Below, one piece after another: positions 41,561 to 50,467 of a stretch of 64,000 bases of DNA. A program made the position numbers and the translations under genes. Position 1 is the stretch's first letter. Every line of letters starts with the position of its first letter. Location of the stretch: contig NZ_JBHYGG010000057.1 in assembly GCF_051859125.1 (NCBI RefSeq), positions 1 through 64,000 of the forward strand. The letters run 5' to 3'. Source of the DNA: Gemmata sp051859125. GTDB taxonomy: Bacteria; Planctomycetota; Planctomycetia; Gemmatales; Gemmataceae. Under the pieces are notes generated by a model that had not been told where the DNA came from, did no database searches, and worked only from the letters and a program-made list of their open reading frames with translations.

Positions 41561-42998
41561 ACTTGGTCCCGATGCACACGACGACGGTTTCCTTGCCCGC
41601 GTTCGGGCCCTCGAGGTTGCACGTCGCCACGATCACCTTCCCGCCGTGGACCGTTACGCCGCCGTACACCATCCCCGGCGCGCCGCCGTCTTTTGCAGCC
41701 GCGAGGGTCCACTTCGGGGCGCCGGTCTTCAGGTCGATGGCGTGGACGACGCCGTTGAGGTCCGCGGCGTACACCACGCCCCCGGCGACGGCCGGCGGCG
41801 CGAACACCGGGAGCTTGCAGTCGTACAGCCACGCCCGCTCGCCGTCGGCGGTCTTCAGCGCCCGCACCTTGCCGTCGGTGGCGGTGAACACGGCCAGCCC
41901 GTCGCTGACCGCCACCGCCCCGACCACGCCGCCGGGCACGTCCTTCTTCCACTTCACCTCGCCGGTCTTCAGGTCGAGCGCGGTCACGTCGCCCTTCGCG
42001 CCCTTGAGTTCCTTGAGGTAGTACCCGATAGAGCTGCCGGGGACGATGGCGAGGTCGCCGGCGACGGTCGCGCCGCCCCACGGGTTGAGCGCCAGCTCGC
42101 GCTTCCACACCGTCTCGCCGGTCGCAGCGTTGAGCGCGTACAGCGCCCGCTCGCCGACCTTCTCCTTGTCGAGGAACGACGTCGGCACGAGGAGCGTGTC
42201 GCCCGCGAGGTTCACCGGCGCGTCGACGTGCCACTTCACCTCGCCCTTCTGCCACACCTTCTTGGGGGCGAACTTGAGCAACTGGCTGTCGTCCGGCGGG
42301 ATGGCGAAGTCGTCCTTCTTGGCCTTCAGCTCCTCGTACTTCGCGGACAACTCCTTCCACTTCGCCTCTTGCATCGTGGCAACGGTGGCGAGGTCGTGCT
42401 CCTTGCCGTCGAGCGTCGCCTTGTCCGTCTCGACGCAGATGACGCCGGCCGCGCCGCCGCCGATGTACGCGCGGTTCCCGGCGACGACCGGGCCGCCTTC
42501 GAGGTGGATCAGTTCGCCGGGGAGGGTGAGCTGCCACACCGGCTTGCTGGTCGCCGCGCTGATGCAGTGCAGCACGCCGCCCGAGTCCTGGTGCATGCCG
42601 TCGCCGAACACGAGGTACTCGCCGGCCACCGCGGGCGAGCTGACCGACGCGAGCTTCAGGTACGGGGCCGACTTCGCCCACGTCGCCTTCGTCGGCGGCT
42701 GTTCGGTGAGCGGGAACAGCGTAACCGTCGGGCGGTTGAACGCGCCGACGCCGGCCACGAGGATCGAGTCCTTCACCGGCACCGGCGCGGCGAGGAAGTG
42801 GTCGTTCGACTTGATCGCCCACAGCACCACCGGCTTCTCGGGGCCGGCCCGGTTGTCGGTGTTGCCGGTGCGCTGCGGGGTGCCGCGGTACGTGCCCCAC
42901 GGGCCGGGCTCCGCGGCGGCGGACTCGCCACACAGAAAGGACCCACCGCAGAGCACGCGGAGAACGCAGAGGGAGACGAGGAGAGATCGAAGCGACAT
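41559..42998 (-). CDS. Secreted PQQ-like beta-propeller protein (repeat-derived signal peptide)
   Basis: This 479-residue exported propeller opens GPWGTYRGTPQRTGNTDN and carries repeated docking motifs such as LYALNAATGETVWKREL, VTALDLKTGEVKWKKD and VHAIDLKTGAPKWTL. A charged helical insertion at about 200-230 (KWKELSAKYEELKAKKDD) interrupts the blades. Residues 1-18, which contain the hydrophobic signal (SLLVSLCVLRVLCGG), are encoded by the left half of the palindrome at 42944-43056. The stop codon lies in a second repeat. Its role is unknown; it may act with the FG-GAP protein encoded 67 nt upstream on the same strand. Confidence 0.85.
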   Translation of the reverse strand: MSLRSLLVSLCVLRVLCGGSFLCGESAAAEPGPWGTYRGTPQRTGNTDNRAGPEKPVVLWAIKSNDHFLAAPVPVKDSILVAGVGAFNRPTVTLFPLTEQPPTKATWAKSAPYLKLASVSSPAVAGEYLVFGDGMHQDSGGVLHCISAATSKPVWQLTLPGELIHLEGGPVVAGNRAYIGGGAAGVICVETDKATLDGKEHDLATVATMQEAKWKELSAKYEELKAKKDDFAIPPDDSQLLKFAPKKVWQKGEVKWHVDAPVNLAGDTLLVPTSFLDKEKVGERALYALNAATGETVWKRELALNPWGGATVAGDLAIVPGSSIGYYLKELKGAKGDVTALDLKTGEVKWKKDVPGGVVGAVAVSDGLAVFTATDGKVRALKTADGERAWLYDCKLPVFAPPAVAGGVVYAADLNGVVHAIDLKTGAPKWTLAAAKDGGAPGMVYGGVTVHGGKVIVATCNLEGPNAGKETVVVCIGTK

Positions 42999-43056
42999 TG
43001 AGAGCCTTTCTGAAACTCGTTGTTCTTTCCCTGCGGTCCCTGCGTTCTCTGCGGTG
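42944..43056. repeat. Palindromic element (CACCGCAGAG family) spanning a gene start
   Basis: CACCGCAGAGCACGCGGAGA at 42944 and a diverged inverse copy ending CTCTGCGGTG at 43056 form the arms. The start codon of the PQQ gene (42996-42998) lies in the middle, and the left arm encodes part of its signal peptide. Confidence 0.75.
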
Positions 43057-43065
43057 AATCCTGGC

Positions 43066-45531
43066 TTACTGCACCTTGACCGTCATCGGCGAGGTGGCCA
43101 CAGTCACGTCCTTCACCAGCGATTTGCCGTCGGCCCCGGTGAGTTCGAGCTTGTACGCGCCGGGGGCGAGCACGAACCGCGGGCTCTGGCCGGACTGCCC
43201 GCCGCGGGCGTCGCCGCCGGCGGTCTGCGACGTCGCGACCGCCTTGCCGCTCGCGTCCTTGACGACCACCTTGCCGCCGCTCAGCACCTGGCTGCCGTTG
43301 AGCGCGACGGTCACGGGCGTGAGCGGGCCGCCGGGGGTGAGCACACCGAACAGGGCGCACGACTCCTGGCCCTCGTTGCTGAAGATCACGTCGAGTTGCC
43401 CGTCGGCGTTGAGGTCGGCGAGGCACGCGGCCTGCGAGTTGAACACCTTCGTGTTCAGCCCCACAACGGCCGACTTCTCGGCGAACGCGCCGTTGCCGGT
43501 GTTCTTGAAGTATCTGTTCGTGCCGCGAAGGCAGCACACGAGAAGGTCCGGCTTCCCGTCGTTGTCGAAGTCGCCCCACGCCGCGGACACGGCGCTCGGG
43601 ATCTCCTTCGCGAGGTCGCCGGCCGAACCCGTGGCGTCGGTGAACTTGCCGGTGCCGTCGTTCCGCAGCAGTTTGCACTTTCCGTCGGCCTGCGGGACGA
43701 ACAGGTCGAGGTGCCCGTCGCCGTCGAAGTCGCCGAGCGCCGGGCCGACCTTGCCGGTCTTGTAGCCGATGTTCGCGTCGGCCTTGTGCGCGAACTTGCC
43801 GCCCGCGTTGACGAGCAGGACGCCGGTGCCGGCCCCGTAGAGCACGTCGGGTTTGCCGTCGCCCGTCAGGTCGGCGACCGCGAGGGTGTCGCCCTTGAGG
43901 TCGGCGCACAGCCCGTTCGGCCCGAGCCCCCAGGCCTCCGACACGTCCTCGAACCACGGCCCCGCCGCGCCGCCGGCCGCGGTGCCGACCGCGAACGTGT
44001 AGGCGTGCGGCTGCTCGGCGTTCGTCATCTTGATGAGCAACCGGCTCTTGCCCGCGGGGAGCTTGAGCGCCAGGCCGACGCCGTCGGGCTTGGCCGCGTC
44101 CTGGCTGTGGACCTTCTCGCCGTTCACCCACACGATGAACGGGTTCGCGCAGGTGATGCTGACCGGCACGACGCCCGCGGCGCTCATCTCCAGCTCGCGG
44201 TGGACGTACGCGGCGGAGTTCCCGCCGAGGTCCGCGAGGCTGGCCGGCTCGCCGTCCTTGAACTCCTTCTTGGCCCACTTCACCGGCACGTCGCGCTTGC
44301 CCTTGTACTCCTTTGCGGGCGTGAACGGGTCCTTCTCGACCGGGAACTCGGTCTTGAAGTTGTCCGCCGGGTTGCCGGCCCGGAACATGCCGATCGCGTA
44401 CGTGTCGCCGAGCGTCGGCAGGACCACCTTCGTCGCGTCGGCGCGGCTGTTGCGATAGAGCCGCAGCCCGTGGTAGCCGTTCGCGAGGAGAACGTCGGGC
44501 TTGCCGTCGCCGTCGAAGTCGCCGAACGCGGCCGCGGTGAGGTTGTACGCGAGTTCCTTCGGGAGCCGGGCCGACTCGTCGCGGAACTGGCCCTTACCAG
44601 CGTTCACGAACAGCTTAGGCCCGGTCGGCGTGGCGAGCAGCAGGTCGGGGAGCCCGTCGCCGTTGACGTCGGCCCACACCGCGGCGCGGGCGCCGCCGGT
44701 GAGGCCGGGCAGGGGGGTCTCGATGAACCCGTCGCCGCCGTTCTGGAGCAGCGACACCTTGTTCGCCCCGCACAGGCACACGTCGGGCTTGCCGTCGTTG
44801 TCGAAGTCGATGGCGGTGACCGACTGCGCCTCGGCGTCGAGCTTGGTGAGGCTGGCGAACCGGTCGAACCCCGGCATCCCCTTGAGGGTGCGGATGTCCT
44901 CGCCGCCCCAGCCGACGAAGTCGCGCTTCGGGTTGTAGTCGATGTTCTTCAGGCTCGTCTTGAGCCGCTGGATGCGGGCGGTCTTCTTGTGGATCGCCTC
45001 CTTGTCGCCGTCCACCATGCACGGGACGATGACCTCCTTGCCGTCGATGATGTCGGCGCAGATGCCGGGGAGCTTGTCGATCTTGCCGGCGTAGCTGCGG
45101 AGCAGGAACGGCTCGCCGTGCGACATGCCCCACCACTCGCCCTGCGGGTACGCCTGGTACCACGACCGGCCGAAGTACGTCTCGCTGGCCCCGCCGTTGT
45201 GGAAGAAGGTGGCGAGCTTGCCGACCTCCGCCCACTTCATGATCTCCTCCCACTCGCCGGGCCGGAGCCCGCCGCGGCCGATGTTGTGCTTGATCTCGTT
45301 CTGCGGGTGCTTCCCTTTGATGTCCTGGAGCTTGGTGAAGATGATCAGGTTCTTCTCGCGGTCGACCTTCGTCACCTGCATCTGCACGACGTTGGTGGAC
45401 TGCTTGATCATGTCGGCGAGGGTGATGGGCACCTCGACGTAGGCGCCGGCCCGCTGGGGGCCGGCGAGCGTGGCCGCGACGGCCGCCGCGGCCGCCACCA
45501 GCCACGCCTTCCGTGAACGATTCGTCGCCAT
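43066..45531 (-). CDS. Secreted FG-GAP/VCBS-repeat protein
   Basis: This 821-residue exported protein has a signal peptide ending near AGPQRAGA. A unique N-terminal domain of about 200 residues follows (VPITLADMIKQSTNVVQMQV, RGGLRPGEWEEIMKW). A long FG-GAP beta-propeller then has calcium-type loops such as AIDFDNDGKPDV, WADVNGDGLPDLLLA, FGDFDGDGKPDVLLANG and ADLNADGQLDVIFSN. The last 100 residues look like an Ig-like domain. Such proteins are common at planctomycete surfaces; ligand and function are unknown. The gene lies 67 nt upstream of the PQQ gene and may be transcribed with it. Confidence 0.86.
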   Translation of the reverse strand: MATNRSRKAWLVAAAAAVAATLAGPQRAGAYVEVPITLADMIKQSTNVVQMQVTKVDREKNLIIFTKLQDIKGKHPQNEIKHNIGRGGLRPGEWEEIMKWAEVGKLATFFHNGGASETYFGRSWYQAYPQGEWWGMSHGEPFLLRSYAGKIDKLPGICADIIDGKEVIVPCMVDGDKEAIHKKTARIQRLKTSLKNIDYNPKRDFVGWGGEDIRTLKGMPGFDRFASLTKLDAEAQSVTAIDFDNDGKPDVCLCGANKVSLLQNGGDGFIETPLPGLTGGARAAVWADVNGDGLPDLLLATPTGPKLFVNAGKGQFRDESARLPKELAYNLTAAAFGDFDGDGKPDVLLANGYHGLRLYRNSRADATKVVLPTLGDTYAIGMFRAGNPADNFKTEFPVEKDPFTPAKEYKGKRDVPVKWAKKEFKDGEPASLADLGGNSAAYVHRELEMSAAGVVPVSITCANPFIVWVNGEKVHSQDAAKPDGVGLALKLPAGKSRLLIKMTNAEQPHAYTFAVGTAAGGAAGPWFEDVSEAWGLGPNGLCADLKGDTLAVADLTGDGKPDVLYGAGTGVLLVNAGGKFAHKADANIGYKTGKVGPALGDFDGDGHLDLFVPQADGKCKLLRNDGTGKFTDATGSAGDLAKEIPSAVSAAWGDFDNDGKPDLLVCCLRGTNRYFKNTGNGAFAEKSAVVGLNTKVFNSQAACLADLNADGQLDVIFSNEGQESCALFGVLTPGGPLTPVTVALNGSQVLSGGKVVVKDASGKAVATSQTAGGDARGGQSGQSPRFVLAPGAYKLELTGADGKSLVKDVTVATSPMTVKVQ

Positions 45532-45856
45532 CGCAGGAACCTCCTCGGGGTGTCTCAGACGAACGAAACCCACCGCGTCAAGTCACTTGAACACTTCTCA
45601 TTGATTCCGGGCGACTCACCCACCCCACGTCCGGAATCATCCTGGAGTCCGGAATCAACCACACAAGACCGGAAGAAAGACCGTTCGAGCAATTTCGGGG
45701 CGCTGGTCCGGGAGCGTAACTCGTGCGATTCGGGGCTGTTGCGGTCGCGTGCGACCCGGGGTTCGCCCGGACACCGACGTCCCCTCACCCCGGAATCAAT
45801 CGCGTGCGGTCCGGAACGAATCGCCGAATCATTCGTCCCATCCCTTCGGGGAAGCC
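45532..45856. other. Non-coding spacer with CCGGAATCA repeats
   Basis: No convincing gene lies in these 325 bp. CCGGAATCA occurs on the plus strand at 45631, 45649 and 45790, with an inverse ATTCCGG at 45604 and a variant CCGGAACGAATC near 45821. The spacing is irregular. These could be operator sites for the downstream FG-GAP gene or remnants of a repeat. Confidence 0.4.
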
Positions 45857-46366
45857 TCAAAACGGAATGTCTTCGTCGCTCTCGATTCCCGGTCCCAGTT
45901 GAAGCGTGCGCGGCGTGTCCACCTCGCGCCAGTACGCCTCAGCCTCTTCCGCCGTTAGTCCGAGAATCTCCGCCACTTCACCGCGACTCAGTGGGGGCGG
46001 GATCGCGTCCGCGTGTTGTGCGAAGGCAGCCAAAAACTCGGGTCGGAACTCCTCTTCGCGGGTCGCACACGCCGCACGGATGTCGAGGTACAATCGCACC
46101 ACCTGAGCGGCCGAGAGGGTTTCGGAAAGCCAAGAAAGATAGTCCCCTCGCTGACAAAGCGAACCCGTCTTGCTCACGTCGCGGAGGATCCCGCCCGGGA
46201 TCACTTCGCCTTGCACCTCGGGTAAGTCCCAGGCTTCTCGGACCCACTCGGCGGGCAAACCCAAGCTCATGCTCGTGCTAAAACCCCAAGGACGGGTGCG
46301 AACCAGCGCGAGGTACTCACCTTTGGTTTGCATCGGACGCCCGTTGAACTTGTTGCCCATCGGCAT
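45857..46366 (-). CDS. Protein of unknown function
   Basis: The family is not recognised. The 169-residue protein is probably cytoplasmic and helical, with SMSLGLPAEWVREAW, DYLSWLSETLSAAQVVRLYLDIRAAC and a C-terminal LSRGEVAEILGLTAEEAEAYWREVD, which looks like a small helix-turn-helix. It ends in an acidic tail. An alternative ATG (MQTKGEY) lies 33 nt inside. It has a lower GC content than flanking genes. Confidence 0.65.
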   Translation of the reverse strand: MPMGNKFNGRPMQTKGEYLALVRTRPWGFSTSMSLGLPAEWVREAWDLPEVQGEVIPGGILRDVSKTGSLCQRGDYLSWLSETLSAAQVVRLYLDIRAACATREEEFRPEFLAAFAQHADAIPPPLSRGEVAEILGLTAEEAEAYWREVDTPRTLQLGPGIESDEDIPF

Positions 46367-46402
46367 CCGGTTGCCGTGTCGAAACCTTTGGCCTCACGCG
46401 GG

Positions 46403-46469
46403 CCGCCACGGAGGGCGGCCCCTACGAACCAAACGCGAACACTCCGGTAGGGGCCGCCCTCCGTGGCGG
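46403..46469. repeat. Perfect palindrome with 23-bp arms
   Basis: Arms 46403-46425 and 46447-46469 (CCGCCACGGAGGGCGGCCCC and on) are perfect inverses around a 21-nt loop. It lies in the leader of the 45857-46366 gene. Confidence 0.9.
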
Positions 46470-46505
46470 TTTGCCAGCCACCTTCGACATCTCCCGGTTC
46501 CACCC

Positions 46506-46538
46506 ACTCACCACTCACCACTCACCACTCACCACTCG
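46506..46538. repeat. Short tandem repeat (ACTCACC)n
   Basis: Four exact copies of the 7-nt unit ACTCACC and one partial copy lie directly after the 3' end of the giant TPR gene. Confidence 0.85.
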
Positions 46539-46544
46539 CCGCGG

Positions 46545-49500
46545 TCACTTCTTCGGCGTCAGCTTCTCCAGTCGCTCGGCGGCGGCCTTGGTCCACTCGC
46601 TGTCCTTCGGGGCGTCCTTGACGACGCGCTCGAGGAGCTTTACGGCGGCGTCGGGTTTCTTCTCGGCGTCGAGCACGCGGGCGTGCTCCAGCATCGCGGT
46701 CCACTTCAGCTCGGGGATGTCGTACACCAGGTAGACCGTCTGGAACTCGTCGCCGGCCTCCTTCCACTTGTTCTGCTTCGCCTGGCACTCGCCGATCTGC
46801 AGCCGGGCGCGGCCGGCGCGCTCGTCCTGCGTCGCCTGGGTGATCAGCACGTACGTGTTGATCGCGTCGGGGTAGCGGTTCTGGTTCTGGAGCGCGAGCC
46901 CCATGCCGTACCGCGCGTCGACCGCCCACGGGTTGTTGTTACCGTACCGGGCGATGACCACCTCGAACGCCTGCCGCGCCAGCTCCCACTGCTTCAGTTC
47001 GAGGTAGGCGTGGCCGAGCCGCAGCACGGCGCGGTCGCTCACCCCGGGGACGTTGTGGAACGCGCCGTTGTCGCGGAAGATCACCAACTTCTTCGCGGCG
47101 TCGTCGGCCTTGCCCTGGGCGAGCAGGCACTCGGCCGAGCGGTACAGCGCCTGCCCGCGGTGCGGGGACTTCTCGTTGTTCGCGACCGAGTCGAACTGGC
47201 CCTGTGCGGCGGGGAAGTCCTTCTTGTCGAACAGCGCGCCGCCGAGCCGGATGCGGACGCGCTCGAGCGACTCGGGCGGCGTCGGCTTGTCGGTCGGCTC
47301 CTTGTCGATCGCTTCCTTGAGCAGCTTGATCGCGTCGTCGGGCTTCTTCTCGGCGAGCAGTTCCGCGAGTTCGAGCCGGCCCTCGACCGACACCGCGAGG
47401 TCGGGGAACTCGGCGAGGAGCTTCGTGTACGCGGGGGCCGGGTCGGTGTCGGCGGCGCGTGCGGTCCACGCGGCGTCGTAGAGCATGCGGGCGCGGGCGT
47501 CGCTGGTCGGCAGCGCCTGCTTGTACTGCTCGGCGCGCTGGAGGAACTGCTGGGCGACGGTGTTCAACTCGCCCTTCGCGGCCTTCACCTTGTTGTCGAC
47601 GGCCGCGACCTGCGCCGCGGTGAGGTTCGGCTGGGCCCTCTCCTTCTCGATCTCCGCGATCTTCTTCTTGGTCTCCTCGGTCTGGCACTGGAGCGCCTTC
47701 AGCGCGGCCTCGGCGGCGATCGGCTTGTTGTTCGCGGCCTGCACGGCCTGGTCAAACGCGGCCCGCGCGTCGGCCGGCTTGCCGGCTTCGAAGAGCGCGA
47801 CGCCGTGGTGGTAGCGGAGCAGCGCGACCCACTCGGCGCGGGCCGGGTCGCCGGCGAGCTGGCCCTCGAACTTCTGCCGGGCCTGCTGGAGCGCCTCCAC
47901 GGCCTGCGGGGCCTGGTTCTGCTCGCGGAGCAGTGTGGCGAGCGTGACGTGCGCGAGCGGCGCGACCGGCGACTTCTGGAGCGGGTCGTTCGCGAACTGC
48001 CGCAGCGCGTTGACCGCGTTCCCCTTGTCCCCTTGCAGTGCGAGCACCTTGGCGCGTTCGAGGTGGGCCGTGCCGACGAGCGGCGACTGGTTGTAGGCCG
48101 CGTCGCTGGTGACCTTCTCCAGCGCCCCGCGGGCCTTGTTGAAGGCGTCGTTCCGCTCGTTGCCCGGCGCGAGCTGGGTGCCGAGCCGCTTCTGGCACAG
48201 GGCGAACTTGATGAGGGCGTCCGGCGCTTCCGGGGCCTTGGGGTTGGCGGCGACGAAGGCGTCGAGCAGGCCGGCGGCGGCGGTGAGCTTCTCGCGCAGA
48301 ATGTTGTCCTGGAGCGCGTCCTCGGCCTTGTTCGGCGCGAGGCGGATCAGGCAGTCGGCCAGGACGTAGCCGACCGGGGCGAGGTCGCCGGTGCGCTCGG
48401 GGGCCGGGATCGCGTCGAGCGCCGCCGCGGCCTTCTCCCAGTCCTCCTGCGCGATCAGGCACAGCCCGAGCCCGTACCGGGCGCGGCCGGCCCGCTCGAA
48501 CTCGGGGAACTTGGCGACGACCTCGTCGTACCTCTTCGCGGCCTCGGCGAACGCGGCCTTCGTGGCGGCCGGGTTGTTCTGCTTCTTGACTTCTTCGGCC
48601 TTGCGGAATGCGTTCTCGGCGCTGCGGAACAGCGCGAGCGGGGTCAGCGCGCTGTTCGGGAACTGCTGGCGGAACGCGGCGACGCGGGCCTCGGAACTGT
48701 TGACGTCGTTGGCGAGGTGGTACGCCGCGATGGCCCGCTGGAGGGTCTCCTCGGTGCGGGCCGGCAGGAGCTTCTCGTTGAGGATCTGGTCGTACACCTG
48801 CGCCGCGGGCTGGGGCTGGCCGGCGGTCAGCAGCGCGTCGGCGAGTTCGAGGAGGATCTCGGGCCGGCGGGCCTTGGCGTCCGGGTCCTGGCCGCCGAGC
48901 TGGTTCGCCCGGTCGGCCGCCGCGCGGAGGGTCGCGATCGCGGTGTTGAACGCCTGGGTGCGGGCGTTCGGGTTGTTCGGGTCGGTCGCGAGCGCCAGCC
49001 CGAGCTGCGCCTTGCCGAGCCAGTAGTGCGCCTGGTCGCTGAGCTTGGGGTGGTTGGTGAGCGGCTGGAGCGTCTTCGCTGCCTCGTCGAACGCCTTGGA
49101 CTGCACGAGGCAGAACCCGGTGCGGAGCTGCGCGTCGTCCTTGAGCGGCGACGCCGCGTACTCCTTGGCGAACGCCTGGAACTTCGGGAGCGCCTCGCCG
49201 ACCTTGCCGGCCTCGTAGTTGAGGCACGCGCCGTAGAACGCGGCCCCGGCGACGTAGTCGGGTGCGGGGTTCTTGACGAGTGCTTCGAGCCGGGCCTTCT
49301 CCCACGGGTCGTTCTTGAACTTGTCGGGCTGCTGGAGCGCCGCGGCGGCCGCCTTCTTCTGCTCCTCGTACCCGGTGAGGACCGCCTGGAACGCGACCGC
49401 GGCCTCGGCCTTTTGGTCGTTCGACATGACGCGGCCGAGGAGGTACCGGGCGTGGAGCCCGAACGGCTGGTCGAACGGGGCGAGCTGGCCGAGCGACTTC

Positions 49501-50216
49501 TCGGCGGCCGGGAAGTCGTTGAGCAGCACCGCGGCGAACCCGTGGTAGTACAGCCCGAGCGGGCGGAACTTGCTCTTGGCGAGCGCCGCGTCTTTCGCGA
49601 ATGGCTCGACGGTGGCGCGGGCCTCCTTCGCCTTGCCGAGCCGCAGCTCGGTCTCGGCGAGGTCGCACCGGCTGCGGGCGGCCCACTCGGCGTCGGGCGG
49701 GGTCTTCTTCTCGAAGGCGTCGCGGGCGGCGGCGAAGAACTTGTTCGCCTCGGCGAAGTGGCCGCTCGCGTTGTTCTGCCGCTGCGGCATCTCGTTGGGC
49801 TTGGCGGCCCCCTCGGCGAGTTCCTTCTGGGCGAGCCCGCGGCGGCACGCGCCGGCGTAGTAGAGGGCGAGGCCGCGGTCCGGGAAGGCGCCGTCGTTGG
49901 CCGCCGGGGTGACGGCCTCGAGCGCCGCCTGGTAGTTCCGGTCGGGCAGGTCGAGGAGCGCGACGGCGAGCCCGAGCCGGGCCGAGTGCGCGTCCTTGTG
50001 GCCGCCGAACTTCTGGAGGAACTCGCGGAACCGCTCGGCGGCGAACTGCGGGTTCGCCTCCGCGTACGCCTTGCGGGCGACGTTCAGGAGCACGTCGGCC
50101 TGCTGCTCGGCGGTCGGCTGCGCGCCCAGGCGAGCGGGGGACGTGAGTCCCCCGGTAAGGGCCATGAAGCCGAACAGTGCGAGCGCGGCGGGACCGCGGG
50201 ACCGGGTGTGGATCAT
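46545..50216 (-). CDS. Giant secreted TPR-repeat protein
   Basis: This 1223-residue protein is built almost entirely of TPR-like helical pairs. Examples are AARKAYAEANPQFAAERFREFL, AFKEYAASPLKDDAQLRTGF, LGLALATDPNNPNARTQAFN and a C-terminal YGMGLALQNQNRYPDAINTY. The organisation resembles tol-pal system YbgF/BamD-like repeat scaffolds but is far longer. The N-terminus has a hydrophobic signal (ALALFGFMAL). Residues 20-30 (LTGGLTSPARL) are encoded by a REP-like hairpin at 50129-50158. It probably acts as an extracytoplasmic scaffold. There is a strong charge bias to Lys/Glu in the last 300 residues. Confidence 0.85.
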   Translation of the reverse strand: MIHTRSRGPAALALFGFMALTGGLTSPARLGAQPTAEQQADVLLNVARKAYAEANPQFAAERFREFLQKFGGHKDAHSARLGLAVALLDLPDRNYQAALEAVTPAANDGAFPDRGLALYYAGACRRGLAQKELAEGAAKPNEMPQRQNNASGHFAEANKFFAAARDAFEKKTPPDAEWAARSRCDLAETELRLGKAKEARATVEPFAKDAALAKSKFRPLGLYYHGFAAVLLNDFPAAEKSLGQLAPFDQPFGLHARYLLGRVMSNDQKAEAAVAFQAVLTGYEEQKKAAAAALQQPDKFKNDPWEKARLEALVKNPAPDYVAGAAFYGACLNYEAGKVGEALPKFQAFAKEYAASPLKDDAQLRTGFCLVQSKAFDEAAKTLQPLTNHPKLSDQAHYWLGKAQLGLALATDPNNPNARTQAFNTAIATLRAAADRANQLGGQDPDAKARRPEILLELADALLTAGQPQPAAQVYDQILNEKLLPARTEETLQRAIAAYHLANDVNSSEARVAAFRQQFPNSALTPLALFRSAENAFRKAEEVKKQNNPAATKAAFAEAAKRYDEVVAKFPEFERAGRARYGLGLCLIAQEDWEKAAAALDAIPAPERTGDLAPVGYVLADCLIRLAPNKAEDALQDNILREKLTAAAGLLDAFVAANPKAPEAPDALIKFALCQKRLGTQLAPGNERNDAFNKARGALEKVTSDAAYNQSPLVGTAHLERAKVLALQGDKGNAVNALRQFANDPLQKSPVAPLAHVTLATLLREQNQAPQAVEALQQARQKFEGQLAGDPARAEWVALLRYHHGVALFEAGKPADARAAFDQAVQAANNKPIAAEAALKALQCQTEETKKKIAEIEKERAQPNLTAAQVAAVDNKVKAAKGELNTVAQQFLQRAEQYKQALPTSDARARMLYDAAWTARAADTDPAPAYTKLLAEFPDLAVSVEGRLELAELLAEKKPDDAIKLLKEAIDKEPTDKPTPPESLERVRIRLGGALFDKKDFPAAQGQFDSVANNEKSPHRGQALYRSAECLLAQGKADDAAKKLVIFRDNGAFHNVPGVSDRAVLRLGHAYLELKQWELARQAFEVVIARYGNNNPWAVDARYGMGLALQNQNRYPDAINTYVLITQATQDERAGRARLQIGECQAKQNKWKEAGDEFQTVYLVYDIPELKWTAMLEHARVLDAEKKPDAAVKLLERVVKDAPKDSEWTKAAAERLEKLTPKK
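50129..50158. repeat. REP-like hairpin inside the giant TPR gene
   Basis: AGGCGAGCGGGGGACGTGAG and what follows is closely similar to the pair flanking Uma2 (3765 and 4444). It is read in frame as part of the signal-peptide region. Confidence 0.8.
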
Positions 50217-50467
50217 CGGGGTGACTCGCTCCCACTGGGGGAAAGGAGGCCGGCGGCGGGGTGGTCAGGGGTACGGGCGGGGGGCGCAGTTCCCGGGCGC
50301 GGCGGGGTTCCCGCCGGTGGAACGTGGCCCGAAACCGTGGCAGCGATTTGGGGGGCACTGAGGCTACGGGTGCTATTCTTGTCCGGCGCGGGGCCCCGCG
50401 TCAACCACCCGCGGAGAAAATGTCGCCACTGACGGGGCAGCGCCGCGCGCCGGTCGCGGCGTGACGC

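Noticed and set aside
42046..45516. A long plus-strand frame antisense to the PQQ and FG-GAP genes
   Set aside because: It spans two genuine genes in the other direction and has shadow-type composition without motifs.
46506..46538. Possible CRISPR-like array in the ACTCACC repeats
   Set aside because: The unit is 7 nt with no spacers, so it is a simple tandem repeat; no cas genes are present in the window.
46170..50432. A 1420-codon plus-strand frame antisense to the giant TPR gene
   Set aside because: It is low-complexity (Leu/Arg/Gly/Val) with no recognisable fold, and the opposite strand has clear TPR repeats and a signal peptide.
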